NCBI RefSeq assembly: GCF_964253915.1
Contig: NZ_CAXUSG020000022.1
Coordinates: forward strand, 1-50,171
Origin: Metarhizobium sp964253915
GTDB taxonomy: Bacteria > Pseudomonadota > Alphaproteobacteria > Rhizobiales > Rhizobiaceae
Length of the DNA stretch: 50,171 nucleotides
Direction of reading: 5' to 3'
The notes below the pieces were generated by a model. That model was not told where the DNA came from. It searched no databases and saw only the letters and a list, made by a program, of their open reading frames with translations. How positions within the stretch are numbered: the stretch's first letter is position 1; every line of letters starts with the position of its first letter. This document shows positions 8,138 to 16,513 of the stretch, one piece after another. A program made the position numbers and the translations under genes.

Positions 8138-8605
8138 TCAATTCAGGACAAAAATAGCTCCATTCAGCGATGTCGCGTAGACGAGCCACAGAGCGTACGG
8201 CCCGAAACACCAGCGTGCCAGGCTGTCTTGCGTCTTGATGATGAACGCAAGCACCGTCACCAAAAGGCAAACTATGACAGCGAGGCCAAGTCCAATCTGA
8301 TGAAGCCCGAAGAAGACTGGGGTCCACGCCCAGTTCAAAAGCATCTGGGTGAACCACAGCCGAAAAGGGACGGATGTGACACCTTCAGTGATTATTATCC
8401 GCCAGCCCGCGATGGCGATCAGGATGTAAACAACGGTCCATGCGGGGGCAAACAGCCAATTGGGAGGGGTGAACCACGGCTTTGACAACGCCTGATACCA
8501 TTCGCCGGGCCTGATCGTCAGACCGATCGAGAATCCGACCCCCAAAACCACGGCGAGGAACACTGCGAGTATGATGTAAGACCTTGAAGGTGTGGCCAAG
8601 TTCAC
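8138..8605 (-). CDS. tspO: TspO/MBR-family membrane protein
   Basis: A 155-aa five-helix membrane protein of the TspO/translocator family. The conserved WFTPPNWLFAPAW segment (residues 44-56), the tryptophan-rich third helix and LNWAWTPVFFG are all present. TspO proteins bind tetrapyrroles such as protoporphyrin and in alpha-proteobacteria are linked to light and oxygen responses. It is flanked on the same strand by a photolyase relic upstream and an SDR stub downstream, a grouping known from light-response clusters. Confidence 0.93.
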   Translation of the reverse strand: MNLATPSRSYIILAVFLAVVLGVGFSIGLTIRPGEWYQALSKPWFTPPNWLFAPAWTVVYILIAIAGWRIIITEGVTSVPFRLWFTQMLLNWAWTPVFFGLHQIGLGLAVIVCLLVTVLAFIIKTQDSLARWCFGPYALWLVYATSLNGAIFVLN

Positions 8606-8705
8606 TGCCTTTCTCGCTTAAAATTCGTACGCCTTCCACCGCCACACGTGCTTCAGTGGAACGGCCATAGAAACCGTCACTTAGTTGGGCCGCACCAGCT
8701 TCAAG

Positions 8706-9167
8706 TCAAGCTTGCCAGCAATTTTGCCGCACGCGCCCTCGTGCCGCGGCGCGTCCCATCGTCCATCCTCGCCCAAGCGGGTATGGCTGCGCGAGCCGGC
8801 TATTCGATCGCAGCTTCTCCTCATTGCGGGCGAGAAAGTCCCAATACAAGGAATTGAACGGACAGGCCTTGTCGCCGACGCGTTGCTTTGGATCAAATCG
8901 ACAGCTCACGCAGTACTCCGACATCCGGTTGATGTAGTTCCCGCTCGCTGCATAGGGTTTGGTGCCGAGAAAGCCGCCATCGGCGAACTGGCTCATGCCG
9001 ACCACGTTTGAAAGCTCTACCCACTCGTAGGCATCAGCATAGACCTCAAGGTACCATTGATGCACGTCCTTTGGATTGACGCCGGCGAGCAGTGCGAAGT
9101 TATCTGGCGTTGGCCGAGCGAGACTTATTCGACGCCGCGTCTCACGCGCAGCAGGTTCTTTTCGTGA
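8706..9167 (-). pseudogene. C-terminal relic of an iron-sulfur cryptochrome/photolyase
   Basis: The frame gives the FAD-pocket and Fe-S region of the bacterial cryptochrome/(6-4) photolyase family: FALLAGVNPKDVHQWYLEV, then ADAYEWVELSNVVGMSQFADGG, then YCVSCRFDPKQRVGDKACPF with the cluster cysteines. Only about the last third survives: there is a stop at 9168-9170 and no N-terminal domain upstream, where the flavoprotein gene begins. The tail after RLAQPY also departs from the family. The gene cannot make an active photolyase. Confidence 0.8.
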
Positions 9168-9210
9168 TCAGGAACGGCAAATCGAACATTACCCAACGGC
9201 CCCTGCTTCT

Positions 9211-9828
9211 CTAGGTAGTCTCGCCAGGATATTGACTGTGCTTGAGCAGCCCCGCTAGGTGCGCTGTGTTACGCGCGAGCATTTGAACCGCCTTTGTGAC
9301 CACATCGGGTACTTCCTCAAGATCGACAAAATTTGTCGAGCCCATGGCTTCACCCACCCAGTAGGCGACGGCATTTGCCGGGATGGTGAACCCGACGTCG
9401 TTCAGTGCCTGGTAGATCTCGGCCGAAACGTGATGAGCACCATCCTCATTCCCGACCACGGCGACCGCGGCGACGATGCCGTAAGAGACCATCCGGCCCT
9501 GATCGTCGGTTTCCTCAAGAAAGGCGTCCATTCGTTCCAGCGCACGCTTGGCTACACTGCTAGGCTGACCGAGCCAGATCGGTGTGCCGAGGATCAGAAT
9601 GTCGGCGGCAAGCAACCGTTCTCGAAGGGCGGGCCAGTCGTCACCTTCGCCTTCATCGGATGTCACACCCGGTTTGATGTTGTAATCCGCCAGCCGGACA
9701 GTCTCCATGCTTACATCAAACGTTTTAAGCTCGTTGGCAATGAGACCGAGCATACGGTCGGTTGACGACTTTTCCTGCGCCTTGCTGGTTTTGAGTGTGC
9801 CGTTGAATGCGAGAGCTTTGAGAGCCAC
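9211..9828 (-). CDS. flavodoxin-like NAD(P)H-dependent FMN reductase
   Basis: A 205-aa flavodoxin-fold oxidoreductase. The N-terminal strand-loop ALAFNGTLKTSKAQEKSSTD (residues 6-25) is an FMN-phosphate loop, ILILGTPIWLGQPSSVAKRALERM is the hallmark second FMN loop, and VAAVAVVGNEDGAHH is the third. Such proteins transfer electrons from NAD(P)H to quinones or other acceptors. A candidate general-stress promoter with an exact consensus (9863-9888) stands about 35 bases upstream. It is downstream of the catalase gene on the same strand, 100 bases away. The exact acceptor is unknown. Confidence 0.88.
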   Translation of the reverse strand: MALKALAFNGTLKTSKAQEKSSTDRMLGLIANELKTFDVSMETVRLADYNIKPGVTSDEGEGDDWPALRERLLAADILILGTPIWLGQPSSVAKRALERMDAFLEETDDQGRMVSYGIVAAVAVVGNEDGAHHVSAEIYQALNDVGFTIPANAVAYWVGEAMGSTNFVDLEEVPDVVTKAVQMLARNTAHLAGLLKHSQYPGETT

Positions 9829-9862
9829 TGGTATTCCTCGATGTTATTGAGATTCCTTGCCT

Positions 9863-9888
9863 AACGCACCCGGCGCGACGGTAGTTCC
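9863..9888 (-). promoter_or_regulatory. EcfG-type general-stress promoter candidate
   Basis: On the minus strand GGAAC is followed after exactly 17 bases by CGTT, the alpha-proteobacterial EcfG consensus. It reads into the flavodoxin-like reductase gene. Confidence 0.65.
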
Positions 9889-9928
9889 CAATGCGGATTG
9901 GGGTGCGTCCGAAGACGCGCCACCAGAG

Positions 9929-12085
9929 TTATTTCTGTAACGGAGGTGACGCCTTGCCGAGTTTGATTGAGGGCTCGCGAGCCCAGACGCGCAGCTTTCC
10001 CAATTCCGCTACGAACGCTGCAATGCCCTCTTCACCTGGCAGTGCAATCGTGCCTTCGTCAAGCGCATCTGCAACGCCCGCCTTAGCCAGAAGAGGCGCG
10101 GCGGACCGGTCATATCCTATGAACTTACAGTGCTGGAACGCGTCAGCCACGAAATCACGCGCGGCTGCTTCGTTGACAAGATCTTCGATGCCTTCTGGTG
10201 ATGTAAGAAGCGCCACAGCGTCGAACAGAACAGAAGGTCCACCGTCGATCATATGGTGTGCGACGATGCGCTTGCCATCTGATGCAACTATACCGCCAAC
10301 CTTAGGTGCGATCAGCTCAACGACCGCCTTTTCCTTTTCGATCGCGGCCGTGAGGACTTTCAAGAGTTTGACATCCACGCCATCGGTGACCAGGATACCG
10401 AGCTTCCGACCCTCAAAACGTTTAGGCCCCCGTTCGACAATGCTGAGTGCCGGCGATGGCTCCAGGTCCTGACGGGTTGGCATAGCGGCGTCGGCTGGGG
10501 CGGGCATTGACTGAAGCCCAAGCTTTTGAGCCACGGTTGTCGCCAATGTCTCGTCGATGTTGAGAAGGTGAGAGATCATCCGTTCGCGGATAACCGGGGT
10601 TTCAACCTTGCTCAGTTCAAACGTCAACGCCATTGCGATATGCCGTTGTTCGGGTGGCGTCTGGCTGATGTAAAATTGGCGGGCCTGGCTGTAGTGATCG
10701 GCAAAGCTTTCGGGGCGCAGCCGCACCTTCGGCCCTTGCTCATCAGACGGGAAATGCCGGAAACCCCGGGTAGGAGACTCACGGGGTCCTTCTCCAAAAG
10801 AGTTCGGCTGGTAGTTCACCCGCCCGACCGGATTACGCATGGCCATGTGGCCATCCTGCTGGAAGTTATGGAAAGGACACTTCGGCGCATTGATAGGAAG
10901 GTGCGTGAAGTTAGGGCCGCCCAGCCGCTTCAATTGCGTGTCCAGATAGGAGAAATTCCGGCCCTGCAACAAAGGATCGTTACTGAAGTCGATGCCTGGC
11001 GGGACGTTTTGAGTCATGAACGCCACCTGCTCGGTTTCCGCGAAGAAGTTATCCGGCATACGGTCGAGCACCAGACGGCCGATCGGGCGCACGGGCAGGA
11101 TCTCTTCAGGAATGATCTTGGTGGGGTCGAGGATGTCGAAATCAAAGTTGTCGGCAAAGTCTTGGTCGAAAAGCTGAACACACAGCTCCCATTCGGGAAA
11201 GTTGCCCGACTGGATGGACTGCCAAAGATCACGGCGATGATAATCCGGGTCGGCTCCGTTGATCTTCACCGCTTCGTTCCACGCTACGGACTGAAGGCCG
11301 AGCTTTGGCTTCCAGTGGAATTTGACAAACGTGGATTGGTCATCAGCGTTGACGAACCGGAAGGTATGCACGCCAAAGCCTTCCATGAAGCGGAAGGATC
11401 GGGGGATGGTGCGGTCAGACATGATCCACATGACCATGTGCATGCTTTCCGGCGTCAGGCTGATGAAGTCCCAAAAAGTGTCGTGAGCGGTTTGTGCCTG
11501 AGGGAATGCCCGGTCCGGCTCCTGTTTGGCTGCATGTACGACATCGGGAAATTTGATGGGATCCTGGATGAAAAACACTGGAATGTTGTTGCCGACAAGA
11601 TCCCAGTTCCCTTCCTTGGTGTAGAGCTTGACGGCAAAGCCGCGCACATCCCGGGCGAGATCGGAAGATCCCTTGTTGCCGGCGACGGTTGAAAATCGGA
11701 CAAAGGCAGGCGTACGTTCGCCGGCGCGCTGGAAAATGTCGGCGCGAGTGACGTCTGCAAGGGACTCATAAGTTTCAAAGAAACCGTGCGCACCGTAGCC
11801 GCGCGCATGGACTACCCGCTCCGGAATCCGTTCATGGTCGAAATGGAAGATCTTTTCTCGGAAGTGAAAGTCGTCGATCAGCGCAGGACCGCGCGCTCCG
11901 ACTCGTAGTGTATTCTGGTCATCTGCGACCGGGGCACCTTGGGCCGTTGTCAATGTATCATGGCCGTCTTCAGCGAACTGGTGCAACTCTCCGCCTTCAC
12001 CGCGGTGAAGCTGCTGGTCGTGGATGGTGACCATATCGGAGGCAGCGGATGTCTTTTTGGGGTTGGTGGATGGCTTTCGGGCCAT
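9929..12085 (-). CDS. katE: large-subunit heme catalase
   Basis: A 718-aa monofunctional catalase of the large-subunit (HPII/KatE) clade, which breaks hydrogen peroxide into water and oxygen. His93 lies in RVVHARGYGAHG, the distal asparagine in NIPVFFIQD, and the proximal heme region is present. The C-terminal 150 residues form the flavodoxin/DJ-1-like domain seen only in this clade (LGILVTDGVDVKLLKVL). GAGGAGATCTCC precedes the ATG. The gene follows the yciF-like gene by 68 bases on the same strand and is probably co-transcribed in part. Length fits the clade. The long open frame on the opposite strand (10526-11692) is its shadow. Confidence 0.96.
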   Translation of the reverse strand: MARKPSTNPKKTSAASDMVTIHDQQLHRGEGGELHQFAEDGHDTLTTAQGAPVADDQNTLRVGARGPALIDDFHFREKIFHFDHERIPERVVHARGYGAHGFFETYESLADVTRADIFQRAGERTPAFVRFSTVAGNKGSSDLARDVRGFAVKLYTKEGNWDLVGNNIPVFFIQDPIKFPDVVHAAKQEPDRAFPQAQTAHDTFWDFISLTPESMHMVMWIMSDRTIPRSFRFMEGFGVHTFRFVNADDQSTFVKFHWKPKLGLQSVAWNEAVKINGADPDYHRRDLWQSIQSGNFPEWELCVQLFDQDFADNFDFDILDPTKIIPEEILPVRPIGRLVLDRMPDNFFAETEQVAFMTQNVPPGIDFSNDPLLQGRNFSYLDTQLKRLGGPNFTHLPINAPKCPFHNFQQDGHMAMRNPVGRVNYQPNSFGEGPRESPTRGFRHFPSDEQGPKVRLRPESFADHYSQARQFYISQTPPEQRHIAMALTFELSKVETPVIRERMISHLLNIDETLATTVAQKLGLQSMPAPADAAMPTRQDLEPSPALSIVERGPKRFEGRKLGILVTDGVDVKLLKVLTAAIEKEKAVVELIAPKVGGIVASDGKRIVAHHMIDGGPSVLFDAVALLTSPEGIEDLVNEAAARDFVADAFQHCKFIGYDRSAAPLLAKAGVADALDEGTIALPGEEGIAAFVAELGKLRVWAREPSIKLGKASPPLQK

Positions 12086-12113
12086 GGAGATCTCCTCACG
12101 ACAAATAGAGAAA

Positions 12114-12135
12114 GGGCCGCCCGATAGGCAGCCCT
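12114..12135 (-). terminator. weak terminator or attenuator between yciF and katE
   Basis: GGGCTGCC and GGCGGCCC pair around TATCG on the minus strand, followed by TTTCTCT. The run of T is short, so partial read-through into katE is likely. Confidence 0.4.
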
Positions 12136-12153
12136 GGTCAAAATCTCGAGACT

Positions 12154-12654
12154 TTAAGCTGCTTTCTTGCCTTTTGCGTTCGCAGACGCCTTGGCCAGCC
12201 CGGTCAGCTTTTCATCCGTGGCCTTTTCCTCGTCAAGGTTGGCCTGGAGGAGCGGGACTGCATCTTTAAGACCGAGTTGACCGGCCCATTCGATCAGCGT
12301 GCCGTAACGCGCGATCTCGTAGTGTTCGACCGCCTGCGCGGAGGAGATGAGACCGGCGTCGAGCGCGGGAGAGCCTTTGAACTCCTCCATGATCTCTTCA
12401 CCTTCCGCGATGATGCCCTGGATGGCCTCGCAAGTCTTGCCACGGGCGGGCTTGCCCAGAATCTCGAAGACCTGTTCGATACGCTCGATCTGACCTTGGG
12501 TTTCGTCCCGATGCTGGAGAAAACCGGCTTTCCCTTCCTCGGACTGGGCGGCTCGAGCCATCTTGGGCAGAGCCTTCAGGATCTGCTTTTCTGCAAAATA
12601 GATATCCTTGAGGGTGTCAAGGAACAGGTCGTCGAGGGTCTTGGCTGTCGGCAT
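12154..12654 (-). CDS. yciF: YciE/YciF-type ferritin-like stress protein (DUF892)
   Basis: A 166-aa four-helix-bundle protein of the DUF892 family. The opening LDDLFLDTLKDIYFAEKQIL, the later HRDETQGQIERIEQVFEILG and AVEHYEIARYGTLIEWA carry the conserved acidic and histidine residues of a di-metal site. The lysine/alanine tail (KGKKAA) is common in rhizobial members. Family members are stress-induced; their chemistry is not established. It is the first gene of a probable operon with the catalase and has a near-consensus general-stress promoter upstream. Confidence 0.92.
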   Translation of the reverse strand: MPTAKTLDDLFLDTLKDIYFAEKQILKALPKMARAAQSEEGKAGFLQHRDETQGQIERIEQVFEILGKPARGKTCEAIQGIIAEGEEIMEEFKGSPALDAGLISSAQAVEHYEIARYGTLIEWAGQLGLKDAVPLLQANLDEEKATDEKLTGLAKASANAKGKKAA

Positions 12655-12690
12655 TGGAGAATTCTCCCTGTTATTAGTGACGCGCTATTC

Positions 12691-12715
12691 AACTTGCTTT
12701 TCCATCGAAGGTTCC
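12691..12715 (-). promoter_or_regulatory. EcfG-like promoter candidate for yciF-katE
   Basis: Minus strand: GGAAC, 16 bases, then AGTT (consensus CGTT, one mismatch). It lies 40-60 bases before the start codon of the yciF-like gene. Confidence 0.45.
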
Positions 12716-12781
12716 CGCGCTGATAACGTTTCTGTTATCGTCAGCTCAGACGCTGAGCGGCAGGGTCTGAGGGGACCCTAT

Positions 12782-13957
12782 CTACGCCGTCAGCACGACC
12801 TTGATGCAGTTGTCCTTCTTGTCTCTGAAGGTCTCGTAGAGGGCAGGGCCATCCTCAAGTTTCGCGCGATGGGTGATGATAAAGCTCGGATCGATCTCGC
12901 CTTCTTCGATGCGGCGGAGAAGATCGAGTGAATACCGGTTCACATGTGTTTGTCCTGTACGGATGGTCAGGCCCTTGTTCATGGCGGCGCCGAAGGGAAT
13001 CTTGTCCAGAAAACCGCCGTAGACGCCCGCAACCGAAACGATTCCGCCAGGTCGGCACGCCATGATCGCGGCACGCAGCGCATGCGGCCGGTCGGTCCCC
13101 AGCAGCGTAGCGGCTTTGACCTTGTCAATGATGGCGTCGAATGAGGCGGTGGCGTGAGATTCAGAACCGACCGCGTCGATGCATTTGTCGGCGCCATGAC
13201 CGCCGGTCATTTCCTTAATCCGGTCCGGAATGGTGGCGTCTTCATCGTCAAAGTTGATGATTTCCGCTCCGGCTTGTTTCGCCAGGGCAAGCCGCTCAGG
13301 AACATTGTCGATAGCGATGACGCGGGCCGCACCTTGCATAAAGGCACTCTTGATGCAGAACTGACCAACCGGCCCGCAGCCCCAAATGGCGACGATATCC
13401 GTCGGTTCGATCTCGCAATTTGCGGCCGCCATCCAGCCTGTCGGGAAGATATCGCCCAGAAACAATGCCTGTTCGTCGGTCATACCATTGGGAATTACAA
13501 TGGGCGAGACGTCCGCATAGGGGACGCGGACGAACTCTGCCTGGCCGCCCGCGTAGGCGCCGGTCAGGTGCGAATAGCCAAACAGGCCGGCAGTCTGATA
13601 GCCGAATGCTTTGATTGCATTATCTGCATTCCGGTTGGTGCGCTCGCAAACGGACCAGTTGCCTTTCAGGCATTGCTGGCATTCACCACAGCAGATGGTG
13701 AACGGCACAACTACCCTGTCGCCGACTTTCAGCTTTTTGTTATCGCGTCCGACCTCGACGACCTCTCCCATGAACTCGTGCCCGAGCACATCACCCTTCT
13801 CCATAAAGGGAATATAGCCGTCCATCAGATGCAGATCCGAGCCACAAATGGCACATGCCGTCATTTTGATGATAACGTCGCGGCCATCCTCAATTTGCGG
13901 TTCCGGAACGCTGTCGCAACGGATGTCGCCCTTGCCATGCCAGCATAGTGCTTTCAT
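12782..13957 (-). CDS. zinc-dependent alcohol dehydrogenase (FdhA-like)
   Basis: A 391-aa medium-chain dehydrogenase of the glutathione-independent formaldehyde/alcohol dehydrogenase type. The catalytic zinc ligands are Cys38 (CAICGSD), His61-Glu62 (GHEF) and a later residue; the structural-zinc cysteines are in CCGECQQCLKGNWSVC. The Rossmann fold GCGPVGQF follows near residue 194. The enzyme would oxidise an alcohol or aldehyde with NAD(P); its substrate cannot be read from sequence. It is preceded by an EcfG-like motif and is a common partner of catalase and YciF genes on rhizobial stress islands. Confidence 0.92.
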   Translation of the reverse strand: MKALCWHGKGDIRCDSVPEPQIEDGRDVIIKMTACAICGSDLHLMDGYIPFMEKGDVLGHEFMGEVVEVGRDNKKLKVGDRVVVPFTICCGECQQCLKGNWSVCERTNRNADNAIKAFGYQTAGLFGYSHLTGAYAGGQAEFVRVPYADVSPIVIPNGMTDEQALFLGDIFPTGWMAAANCEIEPTDIVAIWGCGPVGQFCIKSAFMQGAARVIAIDNVPERLALAKQAGAEIINFDDEDATIPDRIKEMTGGHGADKCIDAVGSESHATASFDAIIDKVKAATLLGTDRPHALRAAIMACRPGGIVSVAGVYGGFLDKIPFGAAMNKGLTIRTGQTHVNRYSLDLLRRIEEGEIDPSFIITHRAKLEDGPALYETFRDKKDNCIKVVLTA

Positions 13958-14071
13958 CGGATATGTCCTTCAATAGATTTGAGTGTTGCCGCAGTGCGTT
14001 CGGCGAGGATCTCGGTGGCTGCAGCTGTAAAGCGCACCTGCCATGGAATTCTTCTCGTTGGTTCGTCACTC

Positions 14072-14096
14072 AACCTCGTTGGAGGAGGAAAGTTCC
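14072..14096 (-). promoter_or_regulatory. weak EcfG-like motif upstream of the dehydrogenase
   Basis: Minus strand: GGAAC, 16 bases, GGTT. It is about 115 bases before the start codon, further than usual. Apart from this and the repeat at 14250, the 340-base gap 13958-14297 shows nothing else. Confidence 0.3.
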
Positions 14097-14249
14097 AAAG
14101 GCGGTAAGGCTTCTAACCAAATCTCGGAGATCTGACTTAAATCAGCATGGCGGCTTTGATCGCCGCGCCAATGAAGGCTCCCGTGCGAAATCTCCCATCG
14201 GTCTGTCGGTTTAGTGCGGTGATGCAATTGGTTTTCGCGCGGAGATAAG

Positions 14250-14274
14250 GATGGCCATCTGCTGGATGGCCATC
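14250..14274. repeat. tandem 10-bp palindrome
   Basis: GATGGCCATC, itself a perfect palindrome, occurs at 14250-14259 and 14265-14274 with TGCTG between. The copies can pair as a hairpin just after the stop of the DUF982 gene, so it may act as its transcript end, though no T run follows. Confidence 0.5.
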
Positions 14275-14297
14275 AGTAGGTAAGTTGCTCCAAAGCC

Positions 14298-14597
14298 TCA
14301 ACGGACGTGCGGATCTCTGTCGCGGCTATGGCGGGTGGCAACGACCGCATCGAGGTCCGGCGCCAGAAGATCGTGTCTTTCGGCAAAAGCGGCGAACATC
14401 CCTCGCGCAGTCTCCACTTCAATCTCGCCCTGCAATGCCGCCCTGCAGGCATTGAGTGCTATCGAATGAGCAGAATCGCGAACCGACGGCGGCCATTCAG
14501 CGAGGTGACGATAGGCGTCCATTACCGATCTGACCTTAGCGGGGAAGCCGATACCAACAAGAATTGTCACAGGTTCTTTGAACATATCGGGTTTCAT
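14298..14597 (-). CDS. DUF982 family protein
   Basis: A 99-aa protein of DUF982, a family of unknown function almost confined to Rhizobiales and often in many plasmid copies. The pattern PVTILVGIGFPAKVRSVMDA (residues 8-27) followed by LAEWP and ALNACRAALQGE is typical. The ATG at 14597 is chosen over 14627 because AAAGGAG stands at the right distance. It follows hsp20 by 76 bases on the same strand, with a strong hairpin between. Confidence 0.88.
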   Translation of the reverse strand: MKPDMFKEPVTILVGIGFPAKVRSVMDAYRHLAEWPPSVRDSAHSIALNACRAALQGEIEVETARGMFAAFAERHDLLAPDLDAVVATRHSRDRDPHVR

Positions 14598-14628
14598 TTT
14601 TCGCTCCTTTCCCACCCGGAATGCCAAC

Positions 14629-14651
14629 GGGCGCCGTCCACAACGGCGCCC
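14629..14651. terminator. strong GC hairpin between hsp20 and DUF982
   Basis: GGGCGCCGT and ACGGCGCCC form a perfect 9-bp stem with loop CCACA. The T run (TTTT) lies on the plus-strand side only; for the minus-strand genes it may act as an mRNA-end or processing hairpin rather than a classical terminator. Confidence 0.45.
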
Positions 14652-14673
14652 TTTTCCGCAACTACTCGCTAGA

Positions 14674-15147
14674 TCACGCAGCCTTCTGAGCTTCGATCTG
14701 TGCTGGAGTTGAAGGGGCTAACGCAGAATAGCCTGAGATTGAAATTTTTCGTGGCTTCAGGGCCTCGGGGATCTCGCGCACGAGATCGATCGTCAGCATA
14801 CCGTTATGGAGATCCGCTTTGCTCACCCGGACATGATCGGCAAGCTCGAACCGATGTTCGAACGGGCGCCCGGCAATGCCGCGATGCAGGTACCCTTCAT
14901 TCGCCACCTCCTGCTTCTTGCCGGTGACCGTGAGAAGGTTGGATTGGAAGGTAACTTCGAGGTCGTCCTGCGCGAAACCTGCCACCGCAATCGAAATCCG
15001 GTAAGCGCCGTCACCGGTTTTGACGATATCGTAAGGCGGCCAATCGCTGATAGAGCGGGCGCTTTGCGCGTTTTCAAGAAGACTGAAAACACGGTCGAAG
15101 CCGACGCTTGAGCGAAACAGTGGGGTATAGTCGTAAGATGTTGCCAT
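14674..15147 (-). CDS. Hsp20 small heat-shock protein
   Basis: A 157-aa small heat-shock protein: an ATP-independent chaperone that holds unfolded proteins. The alpha-crystallin domain covers about residues 35-130 (PPYDIVKTGDGAYRISIAVA at its start, LENGMLTIDL-like motif as LHNGMLTIDLVREIPE near the end). The C-terminal I-x-I-type motif is approximated by KISISG. The second ATG of the pair (15147) is used because AGGAGG lies 8 bases before it; the first is only 2 bases from it. Upstream are a heat-shock-type promoter and a probable RNA thermometer. Confidence 0.93.
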   Translation of the reverse strand: MATSYDYTPLFRSSVGFDRVFSLLENAQSARSISDWPPYDIVKTGDGAYRISIAVAGFAQDDLEVTFQSNLLTVTGKKQEVANEGYLHRGIAGRPFEHRFELADHVRVSKADLHNGMLTIDLVREIPEALKPRKISISGYSALAPSTPAQIEAQKAA

Positions 15148-15230
15148 TGCCATATCCTCCTTGAAGCAACATGGGTACGGAAGCACCAGCGGCGCTCCTA
15201 GCAATGCCAAGCCCTGCTGTAGCGGCTGGC
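15148..15230 (-). promoter_or_regulatory. ROSE-like RNA thermometer leader
   Basis: The leader between the predicted transcription start and the hsp20 ATG is about 80 bases and ends with TTGCTTCAAGGAGGATAT on the minus strand. In ROSE elements of rhizobial small heat-shock genes a TGCT segment pairs with the GGAGGA Shine-Dalgarno in the last hairpin, and that is the arrangement seen here. Upstream hairpins were not checked by folding. Confidence 0.5.
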
Positions 15231-15237
15231 ATAACCG

Positions 15238-15266
15238 ATTTGGTTTTGACGTTTTTTCAGTTCAAG
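15238..15266 (-). promoter_or_regulatory. RpoH-type promoter of hsp20
   Basis: Minus strand CTTGAA, 17 bases, CCAAAT: close to the alpha-proteobacterial sigma-32 pattern (CTTGAC, about 17, CCTATAT-like). Position and leader length fit a ROSE-controlled gene. Confidence 0.45.
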
Positions 15267-15487
15267 ATCCTTAGCGAAAAATTTTTGGTCGTAATGCAGC
15301 TGGTCGAATGTCCCGGCCGGATCTCACTAAGCAGCTTATGACATTAAGCCGGTAAGCTGTAGCGCTCGCCTGAATGCGTCCTGTAAACATTGAATAGCAG
15401 ATGAGGTCCGAGTACATGCACAATCGGGGCGCGGAACTCAAATATGCCTCCTCGTTTCGTTTGCGAGCTAAAATTGGGAGATGACGA

Positions 15488-16180
15488 ATGCCAATTATTG
15501 GTACCGCCGCCTGGTCGATCCCGAAAACGGTCGCCGACCGATTTGCACAGCAAGGAAGTGGCCTGACACGATACGCGTCGGTGTTAGACGGCGTTGAGAT
15601 CAATTCGACCTTCTACCGCCGCCACAAGACATCAACGTTCGCACGCTGGGCCGACTCCGTACCTGACGGATTTAGATTCTCGGTAAAGGTTCCCAAGCAG
15701 ATCACCCACGTCCGTGCGATGAAAGATATCACCGAGCCGTTCGACACTTTCCTTGAAGATATCGCACCGCTCGGGGAAAAACGCGGCCCGCTGCTCGTTC
15801 AGCTGCCACCGTCATTTGGCTTCGATGGTGATGAATTCGAAAGTGCGTTCAAGGCAATGCGACGCGCCGATAAGGACCAAATTGTCATTGAGGCGCGACA
15901 CGGGAGCTGGGCAGCGGACGAAGCGCTGGATCTATTGAAGAGCTATGCGATCGATCGGGTTCTTGCCGATCCTTCACCTGTATGGCCGGCGGAGGATTTT
16001 GACACGCCTCCGAAATATGTGCGTCTGCATGGCAACCCGAAGATCTACTACTCGAGCTATACCGAAGACGAGATCAGGGCGTTCTCAGACCTGTTGGCGC
16101 CGGACGGCTGGTGCATTTTTGACAATACAGCTTCGGGCGCCGCGATTGAAAACGCGCTAACGATGCAGGCTTCGCATTGA
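15488..16180 (+). CDS. DUF72 domain protein (YecE-like)
   Basis: A 230-aa TIM-barrel-like DUF72 protein. The hallmarks are IGTAAWSIP at the start, VLDGVEINSTFYRRHK (residues 32-47), the FRFSVKVPKQITH strand and ending strands with YVRLHGNPK and WCIFDN. Function in the family is not established; a link with the DNA/metal stress response has been proposed by context. GGGAG precedes the ATG. A weaker general-stress motif (GGAAC, 15 bases, CGTT at 15433-15456) stands upstream on the same strand. Confidence 0.92.
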   Translation: MPIIGTAAWSIPKTVADRFAQQGSGLTRYASVLDGVEINSTFYRRHKTSTFARWADSVPDGFRFSVKVPKQITHVRAMKDITEPFDTFLEDIAPLGEKRGPLLVQLPPSFGFDGDEFESAFKAMRRADKDQIVIEARHGSWAADEALDLLKSYAIDRVLADPSPVWPAEDFDTPPKYVRLHGNPKIYYSSYTEDEIRAFSDLLAPDGWCIFDNTASGAAIENALTMQASH

Positions 16181-16294
16181 CCATGTTCCACAGTGTACAA
16201 CCCAGTTACTGAATGAAGACGCGCCAGGGTTACTGAAAAATGACGGGCATGAAGCATTCAACCCCACTCGTGGACTTCCGGAAAAGCCGCTACC

Positions 16295-16489
16295 TTAAGG
16301 GAAGTGTTTGCCAGCTTCCTTCAGCTTGGCTTTGTCATGCACGCCTTGCGAATGCATTTGGAGCAACAAGACATGAAGCGCCTTGGCGGCCTCTGAATTC
16401 AAACCCAGCCCTTTTTCCGCACAGATCTCTTCGTGAAGCTTATCTAAATCAGCAATATGAATGATGCTGGAAGTCGTTTCATCTGCCAT
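16295..16489 (-). CDS. small conserved helical protein (64 aa)
   Basis: A 64-aa protein predicted to be mostly helical, with LDKLHEEICAEKGLGLNSEAAKALHVLLLQ. AAGGAAATTGGA precedes the ATG, and it begins 24 bases after the stop of the CheY-like gene, so the two form an operon. It resembles the 75-aa protein at 48696-48923 in the pattern of Cys, Glu-Gly, Ser-Glu-x-Ala and Gln-Gly-Val-His. Function unknown. Confidence 0.65.
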   Translation of the reverse strand: MADETTSSIIHIADLDKLHEEICAEKGLGLNSEAAKALHVLLLQMHSQGVHDKAKLKEAGKHFP

Positions 16490-16513
16490 TCCAATTTCCT
16501 TATCCGTTGAAAG

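Noticed and set aside
10526..11692. 388-codon open frame on the plus strand
   Set aside because: It is antisense to the catalase gene, with no recognisable domain; the catalase frame matches the family over its whole length.
13154..13948. 264-codon frame on the plus strand
   Set aside because: Shadow of the zinc alcohol dehydrogenase.
14629..14651. Classical terminator for hsp20
   Set aside because: The T run is on the wrong side for the minus strand, so it is kept only as a hairpin of uncertain role.
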